Shown in pieces: positions 1 through 9,430 of a stretch of 64,000 nucleotides of DNA. The notes under the pieces are model-generated. The model had not been told where the DNA came from. It did not search any database and saw only the letters and a program-made list of their open reading frames with translations. Both the position numbers and the translations under genes were made by a program. The DNA is from CAWBJP01 sp963789165 (GTDB lineage Bacteria > Actinomycetota > Acidimicrobiia > IMCC26256 > BP-133), in the NCBI GenBank assembly GCA_963789165.1, contig CAWBJP010000012.1, positions 310,001-374,000 of the forward strand, written 5' to 3'. The first letter of the stretch is position 1. Every line of letters begins with the position of its first letter.

Positions 1-1
1 C

Positions 2-946
2 TCGGTCATCCTGGGTGAAGGCGAGATCCTGGGCCAGGTGCGCCAGGCCCTGAAGGTGGCGGAGGAGGAGGGCACTTCCGGCGCCGCCCTCAGCCGCGTG
101 TTCCGTCACGCCATTGAGGTGGGCAAGCGTTCCCGGGCCGAGACGGGCATCGCCCGGGGCTCGGTGTCGCTGTCGTCCGCCGCCGTGGCCCTCGCCGCCG
201 AGCATCTGGGTGGGCTCCACGAACGGCGGGTGCTGGTGCTGGGGGCGGGGGAGATGGGCGCCGGGATGGCCAAGGCGCTGGTGGCCTCGGGGGCGGCCGA
301 GGTGATGGTGGCGGGGCGCAGCCCGGAGCGGGCCACCGAGGTGGCGGCCAAGGTGGGTGGCCGGGCGCTGCCCATCGAGCGCCTGCCCGAGGCCCTCACC
401 GCCGTCGACGTGGTCCTCACCTCCACCGGAGCGACCGAGGCGGTCATCGATCTGCCCGCCCTGGAAACGGCCATGAAACGGCGCTTCGGTCGGGAGCTGC
501 TGATCGTCGACATCGCCGTGCCCCGGGATGTGGACCCGGCCGCCGGCGCCCTGACCGGCGTGACGTTGTGCGACATGGACGATCTCAAGGCCTTCGCCGA
601 GCGCTCCCTCGACCGGCGGCGCCGCGAGGTGGGCCGGGTGCGCCGGATCATCGCCGCCGAGTTGGAGCGCTTCCGGGCCGAGGCGACCGCCCGGGAGGTG
701 GCACCGCTGGTGGCGGCGTTGCGGGCCCGGGGCGAGGAGGTCCGCCTGGGCGAGCTCGACCGTTACCGGGCCAGGCTGGCGGGCCTCGACCCCAAGTCGG
801 CCGAGGCGGTCGAGGCCTTGACCCGGGGAATCGTCGCCAAGCTCCTCCACGACCCCACGGTGAAGGTGAAGGAAGCGGCCGGGAGCGGTCGGGGCGAGAT
901 CTACTCGGATGCCCTGACCGCCCTCTTCGACCTGGACGTGGACTGA
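2..946 (+). CDS. hemA: Glutamyl-tRNA reductase, 5' end outside the window
   Basis: This enzyme reduces glutamyl-tRNA to glutamate-1-semialdehyde with NADPH, the first step of C5-pathway tetrapyrrole synthesis in the cytoplasm. The frame is already open at base 2 and starts with the family motif GEGEILGQV, so the N-terminal catalytic-cysteine domain lies outside the window. A Rossmann NADPH site follows (GAGEMGAGMAKAL, then a GRSPERA stretch), and then the long C-terminal helical dimerisation region. About 314 codons are seen, against about 430 for the family. The stop at 944-946 is followed closely by hemC, the usual order. Identification is confident; only the start is unknown. Confidence 0.95.
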   Translation, partial: SVILGEGEILGQVRQALKVAEEEGTSGAALSRVFRHAIEVGKRSRAETGIARGSVSLSSAAVALAAEHLGGLHERRVLVLGAGEMGAGMAKALVASGAAEVMVAGRSPERATEVAAKVGGRALPIERLPEALTAVDVVLTSTGATEAVIDLPALETAMKRRFGRELLIVDIAVPRDVDPAAGALTGVTLCDMDDLKAFAERSLDRRRREVGRVRRIIAAELERFRAEATAREVAPLVAALRARGEEVRLGELDRYRARLAGLDPKSAEAVEALTRGIVAKLLHDPTVKVKEAAGSGRGEIYSDALTALFDLDVD

Positions 947-958
947 TGCGCCGGCCGA

Positions 959-974
959 TAGCCCGGAGCGCCTG
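959..974 (+). promoter_or_regulatory. Possible leaderless promoter and CTG start of hemC
   Basis: TAGCCC at 959-964 is followed by seven bases and then CTG at 972, the only start-like codon that keeps the conserved HemC N-terminus. The same spacing occurs before hemB (TAGCAT, seven bases, ATG) and nuoA1 (TAGCCT, seven bases, CTG). A -10 element at that distance would place the transcript 5' end at the start codon. The hexamer matches TAnnnT poorly here (final C), so this is the weakest of the three. Confidence 0.35.
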
Positions 975-1895
975 ATCGCCAAGGACCGCCCCTGGCGGAT
1001 CGCCACCCGGGGAAGCCGGCTCGCCCTCTGGCAGGCGGAGCGGGTGGCCCGGATGCTCGGCGGTGAGGCCGAGATGGTGGTGGTGACCACCACCGGCGAC
1101 CGCCGCGCCGATGTCCCCGTGTGGACCATGGGGGGGACTGGCGTGTTCGTGAAGGAGGTCCAGGCCGCCGTGCTCGAGGGCCGGGCCGACCTGGCCGTTC
1201 ACTCGGCCAAGGACCTGCCGTCCGATACCGCGCCCGGCCTGCGTCTGGCCGCGGTGCCCGAGCGGGCCGATCCCCGCGACGCCCTGGTGGGGCGGACCCT
1301 CGACGACATCCCCACCGGTGGGCGGATCGGCACCGGTTCAGTCCGGCGCCGGGCCCAGCTGGCGGCCCTGCGTCCCGACCTCACCTTCGGGTCCCTGCGG
1401 GGCAATCTCGAGACCCGGGTGGCCAAGGCGGCCGACTTCGACGCCGTGGTCGTGGCCCTGGCCGCCATGGAGCGCCTGGGCCTGGAGGACCAGGTGGCCG
1501 AGGCCCTGGACCCGTCGGTCATGCTGCCCCAGGTGGCCCAGGGGGCCCTGGCCGTCGAGTGCCGGGACGACGATCCCGGAACGATCGCCGCCCTGGCCGC
1601 CCACGACGACCCCGTCGCCCGGGCCGCGGTGGAGGCCGAGCGTGCCTTCCTCCGCCAGCTCGGCAGCGGCTGCGACCTGGCCTGCGGCGCCCTGGCCCAG
1701 GTCGGCCCCGACGGCCGGCTGGCCATCGAGGTGCTCCTCGCCTCGCTCGACGGGCACCTCTTGCTGCGCACCCGCCACGAGGGTGACGACCCCGTGGCGG
1801 TGGGGACCGAGGCCGCCCGGATCCTGCTCGAGGACTGTGGTGGCCGGGCCGTACTGGAGGACACGGCCCTCCCTACGGTCGTACCATTGAAGTGA
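972..1895 (+). CDS. hemC: Porphobilinogen deaminase (hydroxymethylbilane synthase)
   Basis: HemC polymerises four porphobilinogens into hydroxymethylbilane. Family motifs are present: RIATRGSRLALWQ near the start, the active-site Asp region HSAKDLP, GSVRRRAQL, LRGNLETR, and the dipyrromethane-cofactor cysteine in LGSGCDLACG. The first canonical start in frame is GTG 1044, but it would delete RIATRGSRLALWQ, which the fold needs. The frame is open further upstream with no ATG, GTG or TTG, so I place the start at CTG 972 (about 307 aa). The alternative is a lost base after the ATG at 946, which overlaps the hemA stop. No hemD follows; an accessory island does. Confidence 0.9.
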   Translation: MIAKDRPWRIATRGSRLALWQAERVARMLGGEAEMVVVTTTGDRRADVPVWTMGGTGVFVKEVQAAVLEGRADLAVHSAKDLPSDTAPGLRLAAVPERADPRDALVGRTLDDIPTGGRIGTGSVRRRAQLAALRPDLTFGSLRGNLETRVAKAADFDAVVVALAAMERLGLEDQVAEALDPSVMLPQVAQGALAVECRDDDPGTIAALAAHDDPVARAAVEAERAFLRQLGSGCDLACGALAQVGPDGRLAIEVLLASLDGHLLLRTRHEGDDPVAVGTEAARILLEDCGGRAVLEDTALPTVVPLK

Positions 1896-1953
1896 CGTAG
1901 CTCGGTGCTCCCGGCAACGAAGCGGGCGCACCAATCGCACCAGGGGGGGAAAG

Positions 1954-3726
1954 ATGGCTGCAGCCCGCCGCCACGTGGTGGTGCTGGTGATCGTCGCCTT
2001 GGGCGCCTTGACCCCGGGGTCGGGTGTCGGGGCCGGCGGGGGCGATTCTTCCGCAACGGTTCGGCTCGACGGGGTGGGGGAGCTGCTCGCGCCGGTCGTG
2101 CCCGAGGCCGTGGTGCTTCCGGCCGATCCCGGCGCCACCCTCGTGCGGGCGCTCACCGGTGTCGCCACCCGGCTGAAGGTGCCGGTCGATGCCGGCCCCG
2201 CCCTGCGGCAGGCGCACCTCGACCCGCGCCTCGCCGGCCGCCTGGCCATCGTCCTGGACGATCTCGCCGCCTGCCAGGACGCCACCGCCCGGCTGCTGGC
2301 CACCCTGCCCGCGCCACTGGCCGCCTACGTCGCCGAGGAAGCGGTCCCCGCCCGGGTCCCGGGAGCGGCCGCCGTCCGGACCTGCGCTGTCCGGTTGCAG
2401 GCGCACGGCCTCGAGCTCGGCCGGTTCCTGGCCGGGACGGACGCCGACATGGGCTCGGATGTCGCCCTGTGGCCCGTCCTCCGGCTGGACCTCGACGGCA
2501 GCGACGACCTCGTCGTCCACGACTACGCGCTGAGCGTGGACGTCGGCGGCAACGACACCCACCTGAACAACGTCGGCGGCAACCCGCTGGACCTGATGCG
2601 GGGTCCCAACGGGTCCGCCGCCCCGACGAAGGGACCGGCCCGGGGGTGCGTGAATCCCGGGTTCGACCTCTTCGGCGGTGAATGTGTCCTCGCCGCCGCG
2701 CTGCTCGTCGAGGTGGCCGGCAACGACACCTACGGTCACATGCAACCTCCCGACGTGGAGGCGATGTGCACCGACGAGCCGTCGGTCCGGCGCGTCATGA
2801 CCACGGGCTCCGGGTTCGCCGGAGCGGGCATCGTGGTCGAGGTCGCCGGCGACGACCACTACCTGGGCAAGTCCACGACCCAGGGGTCCGGCCACATCGG
2901 TGGCGTCGGGATCCTGTACGACGTCGCGGGCGACGACATCTACACGGCCATGCGCCTGTCCAAGGGCTTCGGCACCGTCGCCGGCGTCGGACTGCTCCGG
3001 GACGCCGCCGGCGACGACCGCTACGACTACTACATGCCCCGCCCGCTCGATCCCCGCGCCCCCACCAAGACCCCCGGTTCGGGCGGTGGCTTCAGCGCCC
3101 AGGGGCTGTGCGACAACCAGCACCGCTGGGACGAGGGCACCGGCCTGCTGGGCGGCGTCGGTCTCCTGGTCGAAGAAGGGGGGAACGACACCTACGTGGT
3201 CGGCAATCCCCTCGAGCACCAGTTGGGCACCACCGAGCCCCTGCGGGTCACGGGGTCGCTCGGGTTCGGGGACGCCGGAGGCTTCGGGTACATGCACGAC
3301 CTCGCCGGCCGGGACACCTACCAGGGCATGCCCGACCGCGCCGACGACACCACCGTCATGCCCACCCCGGAGGCGTCCGGGATCTTCATCGACGGTTCGG
3401 GGAGTGCGGTCGCCGGCTTCCGGACGGCCGGCGGCGGAGCCACCTTGATGGCTGCCTACAGCGGCCACTACCTGCCCGGCGCGATCACCGTGGATCACGG
3501 GACCGCCCTGCAGTTCCTCAACCCCGATCTGTTCTACCGGCTCGAGGCGCTGGGCCACACGGTGACCGAGCTCCGCGCCGACGGCGGTCCGATCCGCTTT
3601 GACTCCGGCCTCGTCGAGTTCGGCCAGGCCGGGGAGGTGGTCGGTGTCTCCTCGCTGAGCACCGGCCGCTACGACTTCTACTGCGAGATCCATCCCTTCA
3701 TGCGAGGCGTCCTCACCGTCCACTGA
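1954..3726 (+). CDS. Secreted GGNDTY-repeat protein with C-terminal cupredoxin domain
   Basis: This 590-residue protein belongs to no family I can name. It has a signal-like N-terminus and an Ala-rich helical region to about residue 180. About ten repeats follow, each built around a D-x-GG(N/D)DTY core with a GxGGVGxL strand between, suggesting a beta-solenoid; the acidic turns could bind calcium. The last ~100 residues resemble a type-1 copper domain: His535, Cys577, His580 and Met583 in YCEIHPFM, the plastocyanin ligand pattern. The ATG follows a strong GGGGGGAAAG ribosome site. A shorter paralogue lies at 9431-10834 and lacks the copper domain. Function is unknown; an exported structural or redox protein is plausible. 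Confidence 0.75.
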   Translation: MAAARRHVVVLVIVALGALTPGSGVGAGGGDSSATVRLDGVGELLAPVVPEAVVLPADPGATLVRALTGVATRLKVPVDAGPALRQAHLDPRLAGRLAIVLDDLAACQDATARLLATLPAPLAAYVAEEAVPARVPGAAAVRTCAVRLQAHGLELGRFLAGTDADMGSDVALWPVLRLDLDGSDDLVVHDYALSVDVGGNDTHLNNVGGNPLDLMRGPNGSAAPTKGPARGCVNPGFDLFGGECVLAAALLVEVAGNDTYGHMQPPDVEAMCTDEPSVRRVMTTGSGFAGAGIVVEVAGDDHYLGKSTTQGSGHIGGVGILYDVAGDDIYTAMRLSKGFGTVAGVGLLRDAAGDDRYDYYMPRPLDPRAPTKTPGSGGGFSAQGLCDNQHRWDEGTGLLGGVGLLVEEGGNDTYVVGNPLEHQLGTTEPLRVTGSLGFGDAGGFGYMHDLAGRDTYQGMPDRADDTTVMPTPEASGIFIDGSGSAVAGFRTAGGGATLMAAYSGHYLPGAITVDHGTALQFLNPDLFYRLEALGHTVTELRADGGPIRFDSGLVEFGQAGEVVGVSSLSTGRYDFYCEIHPFMRGVLTVH

Positions 3727-3757
3727 CGCGGAGTCGCCTCTGCGGGGGAACGTGGCG

Positions 3758-3943
3758 TTAGTGCGGGTGGCGCTCGAGATGAGCGATGTACCGCTCGGTG
3801 AGCTGGTCGATGCGGCCCGCCAGGTTGTGTTCCACCGCGCTCAGCCGATCTTCCAGCCGGTTCATCTGGCGTGCCAGGTAGCCGAAGCACGCCACCACCA
3901 AGGCGGCGATGGCAGAAACCGTTCCCCAGTCCACTTCGTCCAC
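3758..3943 (-). CDS. Small membrane-anchored coiled-coil protein
   Basis: This is a 61-residue protein of unknown function. Residues about 7-24 form one transmembrane helix (TVSAIAALVVACFGYLA). The rest is an amphipathic, charged helix (RLEDRLSAVEHNLAGRIDQL) likely to form a coiled coil facing the cytoplasm. It has a GTG start and no good ribosome site. A TACGAT hexamer ends six bases before the GTG, so the mRNA may be leaderless. It stands alone between the repeat protein and the SnoaL operon. Confidence 0.65.
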   Translation of the reverse strand: MDEVDWGTVSAIAALVVACFGYLARQMNRLEDRLSAVEHNLAGRIDQLTERYIAHLERHPH

Positions 3944-3949
3944 GCTCCC

Positions 3950-3955
3950 ATCGTA
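3950..3955 (-). promoter_or_regulatory. -10-like TACGAT, likely leaderless promoter
   Basis: TACGAT on the minus strand fits the actinobacterial TAnnnT -10 consensus and lies six bases before the GTG of the 61-residue gene. Transcription would begin at or next to the start codon. No clear -35 is seen. Confidence 0.45.
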
Positions 3956-4015
3956 ATCCCGCCCCGGGAAGGGCTCCCCGGGGACGGGTCGGAGCGTATC
4001 GACCGGGTGTGTCAG

Positions 4016-4480
4016 TCAGGCCGGCTCGTCACCCGGGTGCTGGGAACGGTGGGCGAAGGCGAGCATGATCTCGGGGACCTCCACGCCGCACTGATGCCAG
4101 AAGCCGGCGTCGTCGGCGAAACCCCAGTGCTCGACGATCTTGCCCCCGCCCACCCGGAACATGCTGACGCCCTCGAGCTCGATGAGCTTCCCGGTGGGTG
4201 GGAGTCCGGCCAGCTCGTTTTGGAACGTGCCCCGGAACGTGTGACGCTGCACGACCCATTCACCCTCGGCGACGAGCTGCTCGGTGATGAACTGGACGTC
4301 GGGAAAGCTCTTGAGGAGTTCCTGGTAGAACCCCTTGGCCGTCTCGATGTCCTGCGGCACACCCTCCGGCCAGGCGTTGGTCCTCCAGTCCGGGGCGAGG
4401 ACCTCGTCGAGCACGTCGAGATTGTTGGTGTTGTACGCCTCCTGGTAGCGGCGGACGATCTCCTTGTTGGCTTCACTCAT
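4016..4480 (-). CDS. SnoaL-like (ester cyclase-type) NTF2-fold protein
   Basis: This 154-residue protein has the SnoaL/ester-cyclase pattern: an N-terminal helix NKEIVRRYQEAYNTNNLDVLDEVLAPDW, a central FPDVQF and R-HTFRGTF strand, and a final GKIVEHWGFAD strand. The fold is a small alpha+beta barrel that binds hydrophobic ligands; the substrate is unknown. It is the third gene of a minus-strand set after an acyl-CoA-dehydrogenase-like and an AhpD-like gene. A close paralogue lies at 19721-20188, at the far end of the accessory island. Confidence 0.8.
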   Translation of the reverse strand: MSEANKEIVRRYQEAYNTNNLDVLDEVLAPDWRTNAWPEGVPQDIETAKGFYQELLKSFPDVQFITEQLVAEGEWVVQRHTFRGTFQNELAGLPPTGKLIELEGVSMFRVGGGKIVEHWGFADDAGFWHQCGVEVPEIMLAFAHRSQHPGDEPA

Positions 4481-4501
4481 GGCGACCTCCCTCTCGTCTC
4501 G

Positions 4502-4900
4502 TCAGTCGACGGCCAGGCGGCCGGCGATGTGCTTGGCGATGGCTGCGACCTCGGTGTCGAATTCCCCGGCTTCGAACCCGAACCCGTGCAGGCGTGTGCT
4601 CCAGCCGGTGACCAGCGCGGCGTGATGGACGGCCTCGGCCAGCTCGGCCTCGCTGGCCCCGTGCACCCGGGCCAGCTCCGTGTGCAGCCGGGTGGCGTAG
4701 GGGCACCGGACGGCGGCGGCCACCGCCACGCCGATGAGGGCCTGGTAGCGGCTCGGGATCAGCGAGTCGTCGACGAAGGCCTGCCGCAGCAGCCGCCAGT
4801 CGGCGTCGAGGAGCTCGTCGGGCACCCGGTCCAGCAGGGCCGGGGTCCGACCGAGGACTTCCTTCATGTCCCGTTCCACCATGTCCCGGTCGGCGATCAC
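4502..4900 (-). CDS. AhpD-like / carboxymuconolactone decarboxylase family protein
   Basis: This 132-residue helical protein matches the AhpD/CMD fold around RCPYATRLHTELARVHGASEAELAEAVHHAALV. AhpD uses CxxC followed by His; here the second position is Ala (C-P-Y-A) while the His is kept, so a dithiol peroxidase mechanism is unlikely as written. Its start overlaps the upstream gene's stop by four bases (ATGA), implying translational coupling. It may act with its neighbours in oxidation of an aromatic or ketone substrate, but this is only inferred. Confidence 0.8.
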   Translation of the reverse strand: MIADRDMVERDMKEVLGRTPALLDRVPDELLDADWRLLRQAFVDDSLIPSRYQALIGVAVAAAVRCPYATRLHTELARVHGASEAELAEAVHHAALVTGWSTRLHGFGFEAGEFDTEVAAIAKHIAGRLAVD

Positions 4901-6084
4901 AGGTAGAAGAACCCCCAGTCGCTCGGCAGGCCGAAGAGCACCTTGCCACAGGACTCGTAGCGGCTGAGCGAGGCGAAGGCGTGCTGGGAGATGGTGCGGC
5001 CGTCCCGGTAGAGCTGCTCGAACCGGTGCTCCTGTCGGATGCCGGACGTGCCCACCGTGTCATGGACGAGGTTGACGACCCTCGCCCCCGCCTCCAGCGC
5101 GTTGCAGGTGGCCAGCTGAACCTGGATGCCCTCCTCGAGGGTCGGCTTCATCCCGGCCTGTGCCGTTCGGTGGAGGCGGTCGACCGCCTGATGGAGATAG
5201 GCCCGGGCGGCGCCGATGGTGGCCTGGGCCCGGGCCACGTTGGCCTGGGCGACCTCCCGGTTCCGGAGTGTGGCGGCGGTGTAGTTGGGCGTCTTCCCGC
5301 TGGCCAGGTCGATCAGCCCGTCGATGGCGGCCTGCCCGATCCCCAGTGCCACCGGGCCCAGGCAGCTGAACGACAACCACGGGAAGGTGTTGTAGAGCGG
5401 GCTCCGGAAGGGCCCGGACCGGTCCACGGTGATCGGGCTCACGATCCAGGTGTGTCGGTCGGGGACGAAGATCTCGCGGACGCTCACGTCGTGGCTGCCG
5501 GTGCCCCGCATCCCCATCGTGTGCCACGTGTCGATGATCTCCGCCGCTTCCGGTGGGAAGAACACCACCAGCATCACCGGTGAGCCGTCGGGACCGGTGC
5601 GGGGTTCACCGCTGTCGACGACCACCGTCATGCCGGTGAGGTACTGGGCGTAGTGGCAGGTGCTGGCAAATGACCAACGGCCCGTCACCCGGTATCCGCC
5701 CTCCACCGGCGTCGCTTGTCCGGGCGGGAACCAGCCGCCGGCGACGGGCCGGCCGGGGTCGGCGTAGACCTCCTTGGCGCCCTCCTCCGGGAGGATGACC
5801 CCGAAGTTGTCGATCCCGGCCTGGTTGGCCACCGCCCACCCCACCGAGGGCTCGATGCCGCTCAGGGCTTCGAAGAGCTCGAGCGCCGTCACCGGGTTGC
5901 ACTCCAGGCCGCCCAGCTCGGCTGGTTTGAAGATGCCCCACATCCCGGCTTCCCGGAGTGCATCGAACACCTCGGGCGCCATGCGCCGGTTCTCCTCCTG
6001 CCACGTCCGATGCTCGGTGATGACCGCCTCAACCTGCTGGACCATCTCCATCACTGCGCCGTCGTCAGGCTGTGCCTGCCTCAT
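4897..6084 (-). CDS. Acyl-CoA dehydrogenase-fold flavin enzyme (possible group D monooxygenase)
   Basis: This 395-residue protein has the three-part acyl-CoA dehydrogenase layout: N-terminal helices (FKPAELGG, then a SVGWAVANQAG segment), a central beta domain (GYRVTGRWSFASTCHYAQY; WHTMGMRGTGSHDV) and a C-terminal helical bundle. GRWSFASTC and MGMRGTGSHDV resemble HsaA/DszC-type flavin monooxygenases more than true dehydrogenases, and I see no clear catalytic glutamate. ATG 6084 is chosen over the upstream 6117 because GAGGAGG lies about ten bases before it. It is the first gene of a three-gene set. The substrate is unknown. Confidence 0.8.
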   Translation of the reverse strand: MRQAQPDDGAVMEMVQQVEAVITEHRTWQEENRRMAPEVFDALREAGMWGIFKPAELGGLECNPVTALELFEALSGIEPSVGWAVANQAGIDNFGVILPEEGAKEVYADPGRPVAGGWFPPGQATPVEGGYRVTGRWSFASTCHYAQYLTGMTVVVDSGEPRTGPDGSPVMLVVFFPPEAAEIIDTWHTMGMRGTGSHDVSVREIFVPDRHTWIVSPITVDRSGPFRSPLYNTFPWLSFSCLGPVALGIGQAAIDGLIDLASGKTPNYTAATLRNREVAQANVARAQATIGAARAYLHQAVDRLHRTAQAGMKPTLEEGIQVQLATCNALEAGARVVNLVHDTVGTSGIRQEHRFEQLYRDGRTISQHAFASLSRYESCGKVLFGLPSDWGFFYL

Positions 6085-6172
6085 CGTTCCCCCTCCTCCT
6101 CGCCCGGCCGGTGTCATTGAACGGTGGCCACGTGGCGCTGATCGGGACGGTACGAATCGCCCGTAGCAGTTT

Positions 6173-6191
6173 CGTAGCGGCGCCCGCTACG
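6173..6191 (+). repeat. Inverted repeat upstream of BTAD regulator 1
   Basis: CGTAGCGGCGCCCGCTACG forms a perfect 7-bp stem with a 5-base loop, 15 bases before the GTG start. It is part of a block of about 45 bases found upstream of all the tandem regulator copies (also near 10912, 12750 and 15969). It could be a regulator-binding operator or a 5'-UTR hairpin. Confidence 0.7.
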
Positions 6192-6206
6192 GCAGCATGG
6201 AGCCCG

Positions 6207-9200
6207 GTGTCAGGGATCGAGGTCCAGTTGTTGGGGCGCTTCCTGGTGCGCCGCTCGGGCGACGAGGTGCCGGCGGCGAGCTTCGGCGGCCGGCTGGTGC
6301 GCGTCCTCATCCGCCTGCTCGTCACCCGGCGGGGGAGTTTCGTGTCGCGCGACGTGCTGGCCGAAGCGCTCTGGCCGGAACGCATGCCGGCCGACCCCAC
6401 GGCCAACATCCGGGTGCTCGTCCAGCGGGCCCGGGCCGCCCTTGGAGACCCCGCCCTGATCGTGACCGGCCCGGGCGGATACTCGTTCGCCGCCGGGGCC
6501 GGCTGCGAGGTGGATACGGAGAGTTTCTTGGCCCGGACCCAGGCCGGCCACGATCACCTCGCCGCCGGTCGCGCCAGCGTCGCCCTGCGTGACTTCCGGT
6601 CGGCCGTGGACCTGTGGGGCGAGCCGCTGGCCGAGGACGCCTACGAGGACTGGGCCCAGGAGGTCAGAGGCTCCATGGCGCGGGCCTACTTCCAGGCGCT
6701 GGAGGGTGGAGCGGAGGCGGCGCTGGCGGTGCGCGATCCCGGGCAGGCGGTAGCCCTGGCCGAGCGGGCCGTGAGCCGGGAGCCGCTGCGCGAGACAGCC
6801 GTGGTCCTCCTGGCCCGGGCCCTGGCCGCCTCCGGGGATCAGGTCGGCGCCCTGCGGGCGATCGACTCGCTGCGCCGGCGCCTGGCCGAGGAGGTCGGGC
6901 TCTCCCCGTCGGCCGAGGTGCTCGCTCTGGAGACCCGGCTTCAGCGCGGCGAGCTGGTGGGCGAGACGGCGCCGCGCCCGGTCATCCCGGCGGCCCGGGC
7001 GGGTTCGACGGGTTGACCTTCGTGGGCCGGGAGGGCGAGCTCCAGCTGATGTCGAGCGCCCTTTGCGGTTCGGAGCCGGGCACCGTGCTGGTGGCGGGGC
7101 CGGCCGGGGCAGGCAAGTCCCGCCTCGTCGCCGAGGTCATCGCTCAAGCGGAGCTTCCCGTTGTCGCCGTCCGGGCGTTTCTCCCGGAGCGGGACGAGCC
7201 CTGGGGGCTGGCCCGGGCCGTGCTGCGCGAGGCGCTGGCCTTGGACCTGGAGGCGGCTCGGGCCATCCCGGATCGGGCCGCCCAGGCGCTGGCCGAGGTG
7301 GTCCCGGAGCTGGAGGAGCTGCGACCCGTCGGCCGCTCCGTGGTCGACCCGGAGAGTCGCCGGGCACTGGCGTTGGAGGCGGGGACCCGGGTTCTCGGGG
7401 CGGCCGTGGGGAAGGGCGCGCTGGTCGTGGTCGACGACCTGCAGTGGGCGGACGCCACCAGTCTCGGGCTCCTCGGGCTCGCCGCCCGGCGGGTTCCCGG
7501 AGCCGGCCTGCTCTTCGCCTACCGGACGGAAGAGGTGGCCGCCGAGGGCCCGGTCGATCGCTTTTTGGAAGACATCCGGTCCGTCCGGGCACCGGTCGTC
7601 GAGGTCCCGGTCGGACCGCTGACCCGGGAGGCGATCTCGGCCCTCTTCGCCGAGGCCGAGGTGGCTGCGGCCATCGCCGACGAGACCGACCGCAGCCCCC
7701 TGGCCGTAACCGAGACCGTCCGCGGCCTGAGCGCCGACGGCACCATCGAGCTCGATTCGTACGGCCGGTGGGCGCCTCGCCGGCCCGACGCCGGCCATCG
7801 TGCCCGCGAGGTCGCCCGCTCCGGACAGCGGCAGGCCATCGCCACCCGGGCCGAGCGTCAGCCGGCCGAGCGCAAGGAGTTGCTCCGGATGGTGGCACTC
7901 CTGGGCCGCGAGGCGCCGGCGCGGATCCTTTCCCGGGCCACCGGGACCGCCGAGGCGCGCGTCCTCGACGGGCTCAACGCCCTGGCCCGGTCCGGCCTGG
8001 CCCGGCTGGGAGACGGCGGATGGGCGACGGCCCACGACCTCATCGGCGAGGTGGTGGCCGAACGCCTCGACCGGGCCGAGTGCGGCCGGCTGCATCAGTT
8101 GCTGGCCCGCGCCTTTGAGGCGGAGGACGGGGATCCGGCGGAGGTGGCCCGGCACCTGGAAGGAGCCGGCGACCGGGCGGCGGCGACTGGTGCCTTCGCC
8201 GAGGCAGCCCATCAGCGCCTCGGCCAGTTCGCCGCTGACGAAGCCAGACAGCTGGCCGACGCCGGCTTGGCGCTCGAGCCTCATCCCGCGCTCCGCTCCC
8301 GGCTGCTTCGCACCCGGGCCGAAGCGCGGGCGCTCCGGGGTGACCTGGCCGGAGCCCGGGATGACCTGCGCGCCGCTCTGCCATCGATCCCCCGGGGCCC
8401 CGAGCGCGCCGGAGCCCTGGCCCGGATCGCGGAGATCACTTCCGGCCTCGACGACTACGTCCAGGCCGGGGAGTTGATCGAACTGGCGCTGACCGAGGCC
8501 GGCGACGACCGCCGGGCGAGAGCGGAAGCCCTTGCCGTCGCCGCCTTCCTGGATGTGAACCGGACCGAGATCGAGGCGGGTGAAGCACGCGCCGCGGAGG
8601 CGCTCGTCCTCTTCGAGGAGCTCGGAGAGCCGGCCGGCGTCGCCAGTGTCGTAGATCTGCGGGCCATGGCCGCCTTCTTCCGGGGCCGCCTGATCGAAGC
8701 CACTGATCTGTTCGACCGGGCCGCCGGCCTCTACCGGGACACCGGCCAGCTCATGAAGGCCGGGTGGCCCAGGGCAATGCGGGCACGGATCCTGATCACG
8801 GGCGGGCGGGTCGAGGAGGCCTTGCAGGACATCGAGGCGGCGCTCGACCTCGAACGGTCCCTGGGCCAGACCGAGGGCGAGGCGGGCTGCCTGTATATCC
8901 GGAGCGAGGTGCTCTGCCTCCTGGGGAAGATCGACGAGGCGTGGACGGACGCCCGGGCCGGGCTGGCTCTGAGCCAGGAGCTGGGACACCGGCAGTCGAT
9001 CTCCATCAACCTGCGGGGGGTGGCCGCCTGCTGCCGGGCGACGGGCGACCTTGACGGTGCCGAGGCCGCGCTTCGCGACGCGCTCGAGATCGCGGCCGCC
9101 TTGCCCATGCAATTGCACATGAACTCCGCGGTCCTCGCCTCGCTGCTGGTCGAGCGGGGGCGTCTCGAGGAGGCGGAGCGCTACGCCAACCAGGCCCTGG

Positions 9201-9391
9201 GTGGTGGGATCGGGATCCCGGAGTTTGAGAGCCGCCTGGTCCTGGCCGAAGTGGCCCTGGCCCGGGGTGATCCCGAAGCCGAGCGCCTGGCCGGCGAGGC
9301 GCTGTCCCTGGCCGACGCCGGCGGCTATCTGTGCAGCCCCGCCCGCCGGCGCCTCGAGGCCAAGGTCCCGCATGGCCCGCAACGCCCGTAG
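6207..9391 (+). CDS. BTAD/AAA/TPR transcriptional regulator 1, frameshifted
   Basis: This is a large AfsR/SARP-type regulator. An OmpR-like winged helix (about residues 1-95) is followed by a bacterial transcriptional activation domain (about 95-250), a P-loop ATPase (VAGPAGAGKSRL; VVVDDLQWADA) and a long TPR-like helical C-terminus. The frame breaks near 6993-7003, where one base seems to be missing between the BTAD and ATPase parts; both halves match regulators 2 and 3 closely. The start is GTG 6207, by alignment to those copies; the upstream ATG is out of frame. If the shift is real, the gene makes a truncated DNA-binding/BTAD protein of about 270 aa. Confidence 0.85.
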
Positions 9392-9430
9392 AGGTCGTTT
9401 CGATCGCTTGGCGGTAGCCGGAGTCGATCC

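Noticed and set aside
1044..1895. HemC starting at GTG 1044
   Set aside because: It would remove RIATRGSRLALWQ, which is universally conserved in the family.
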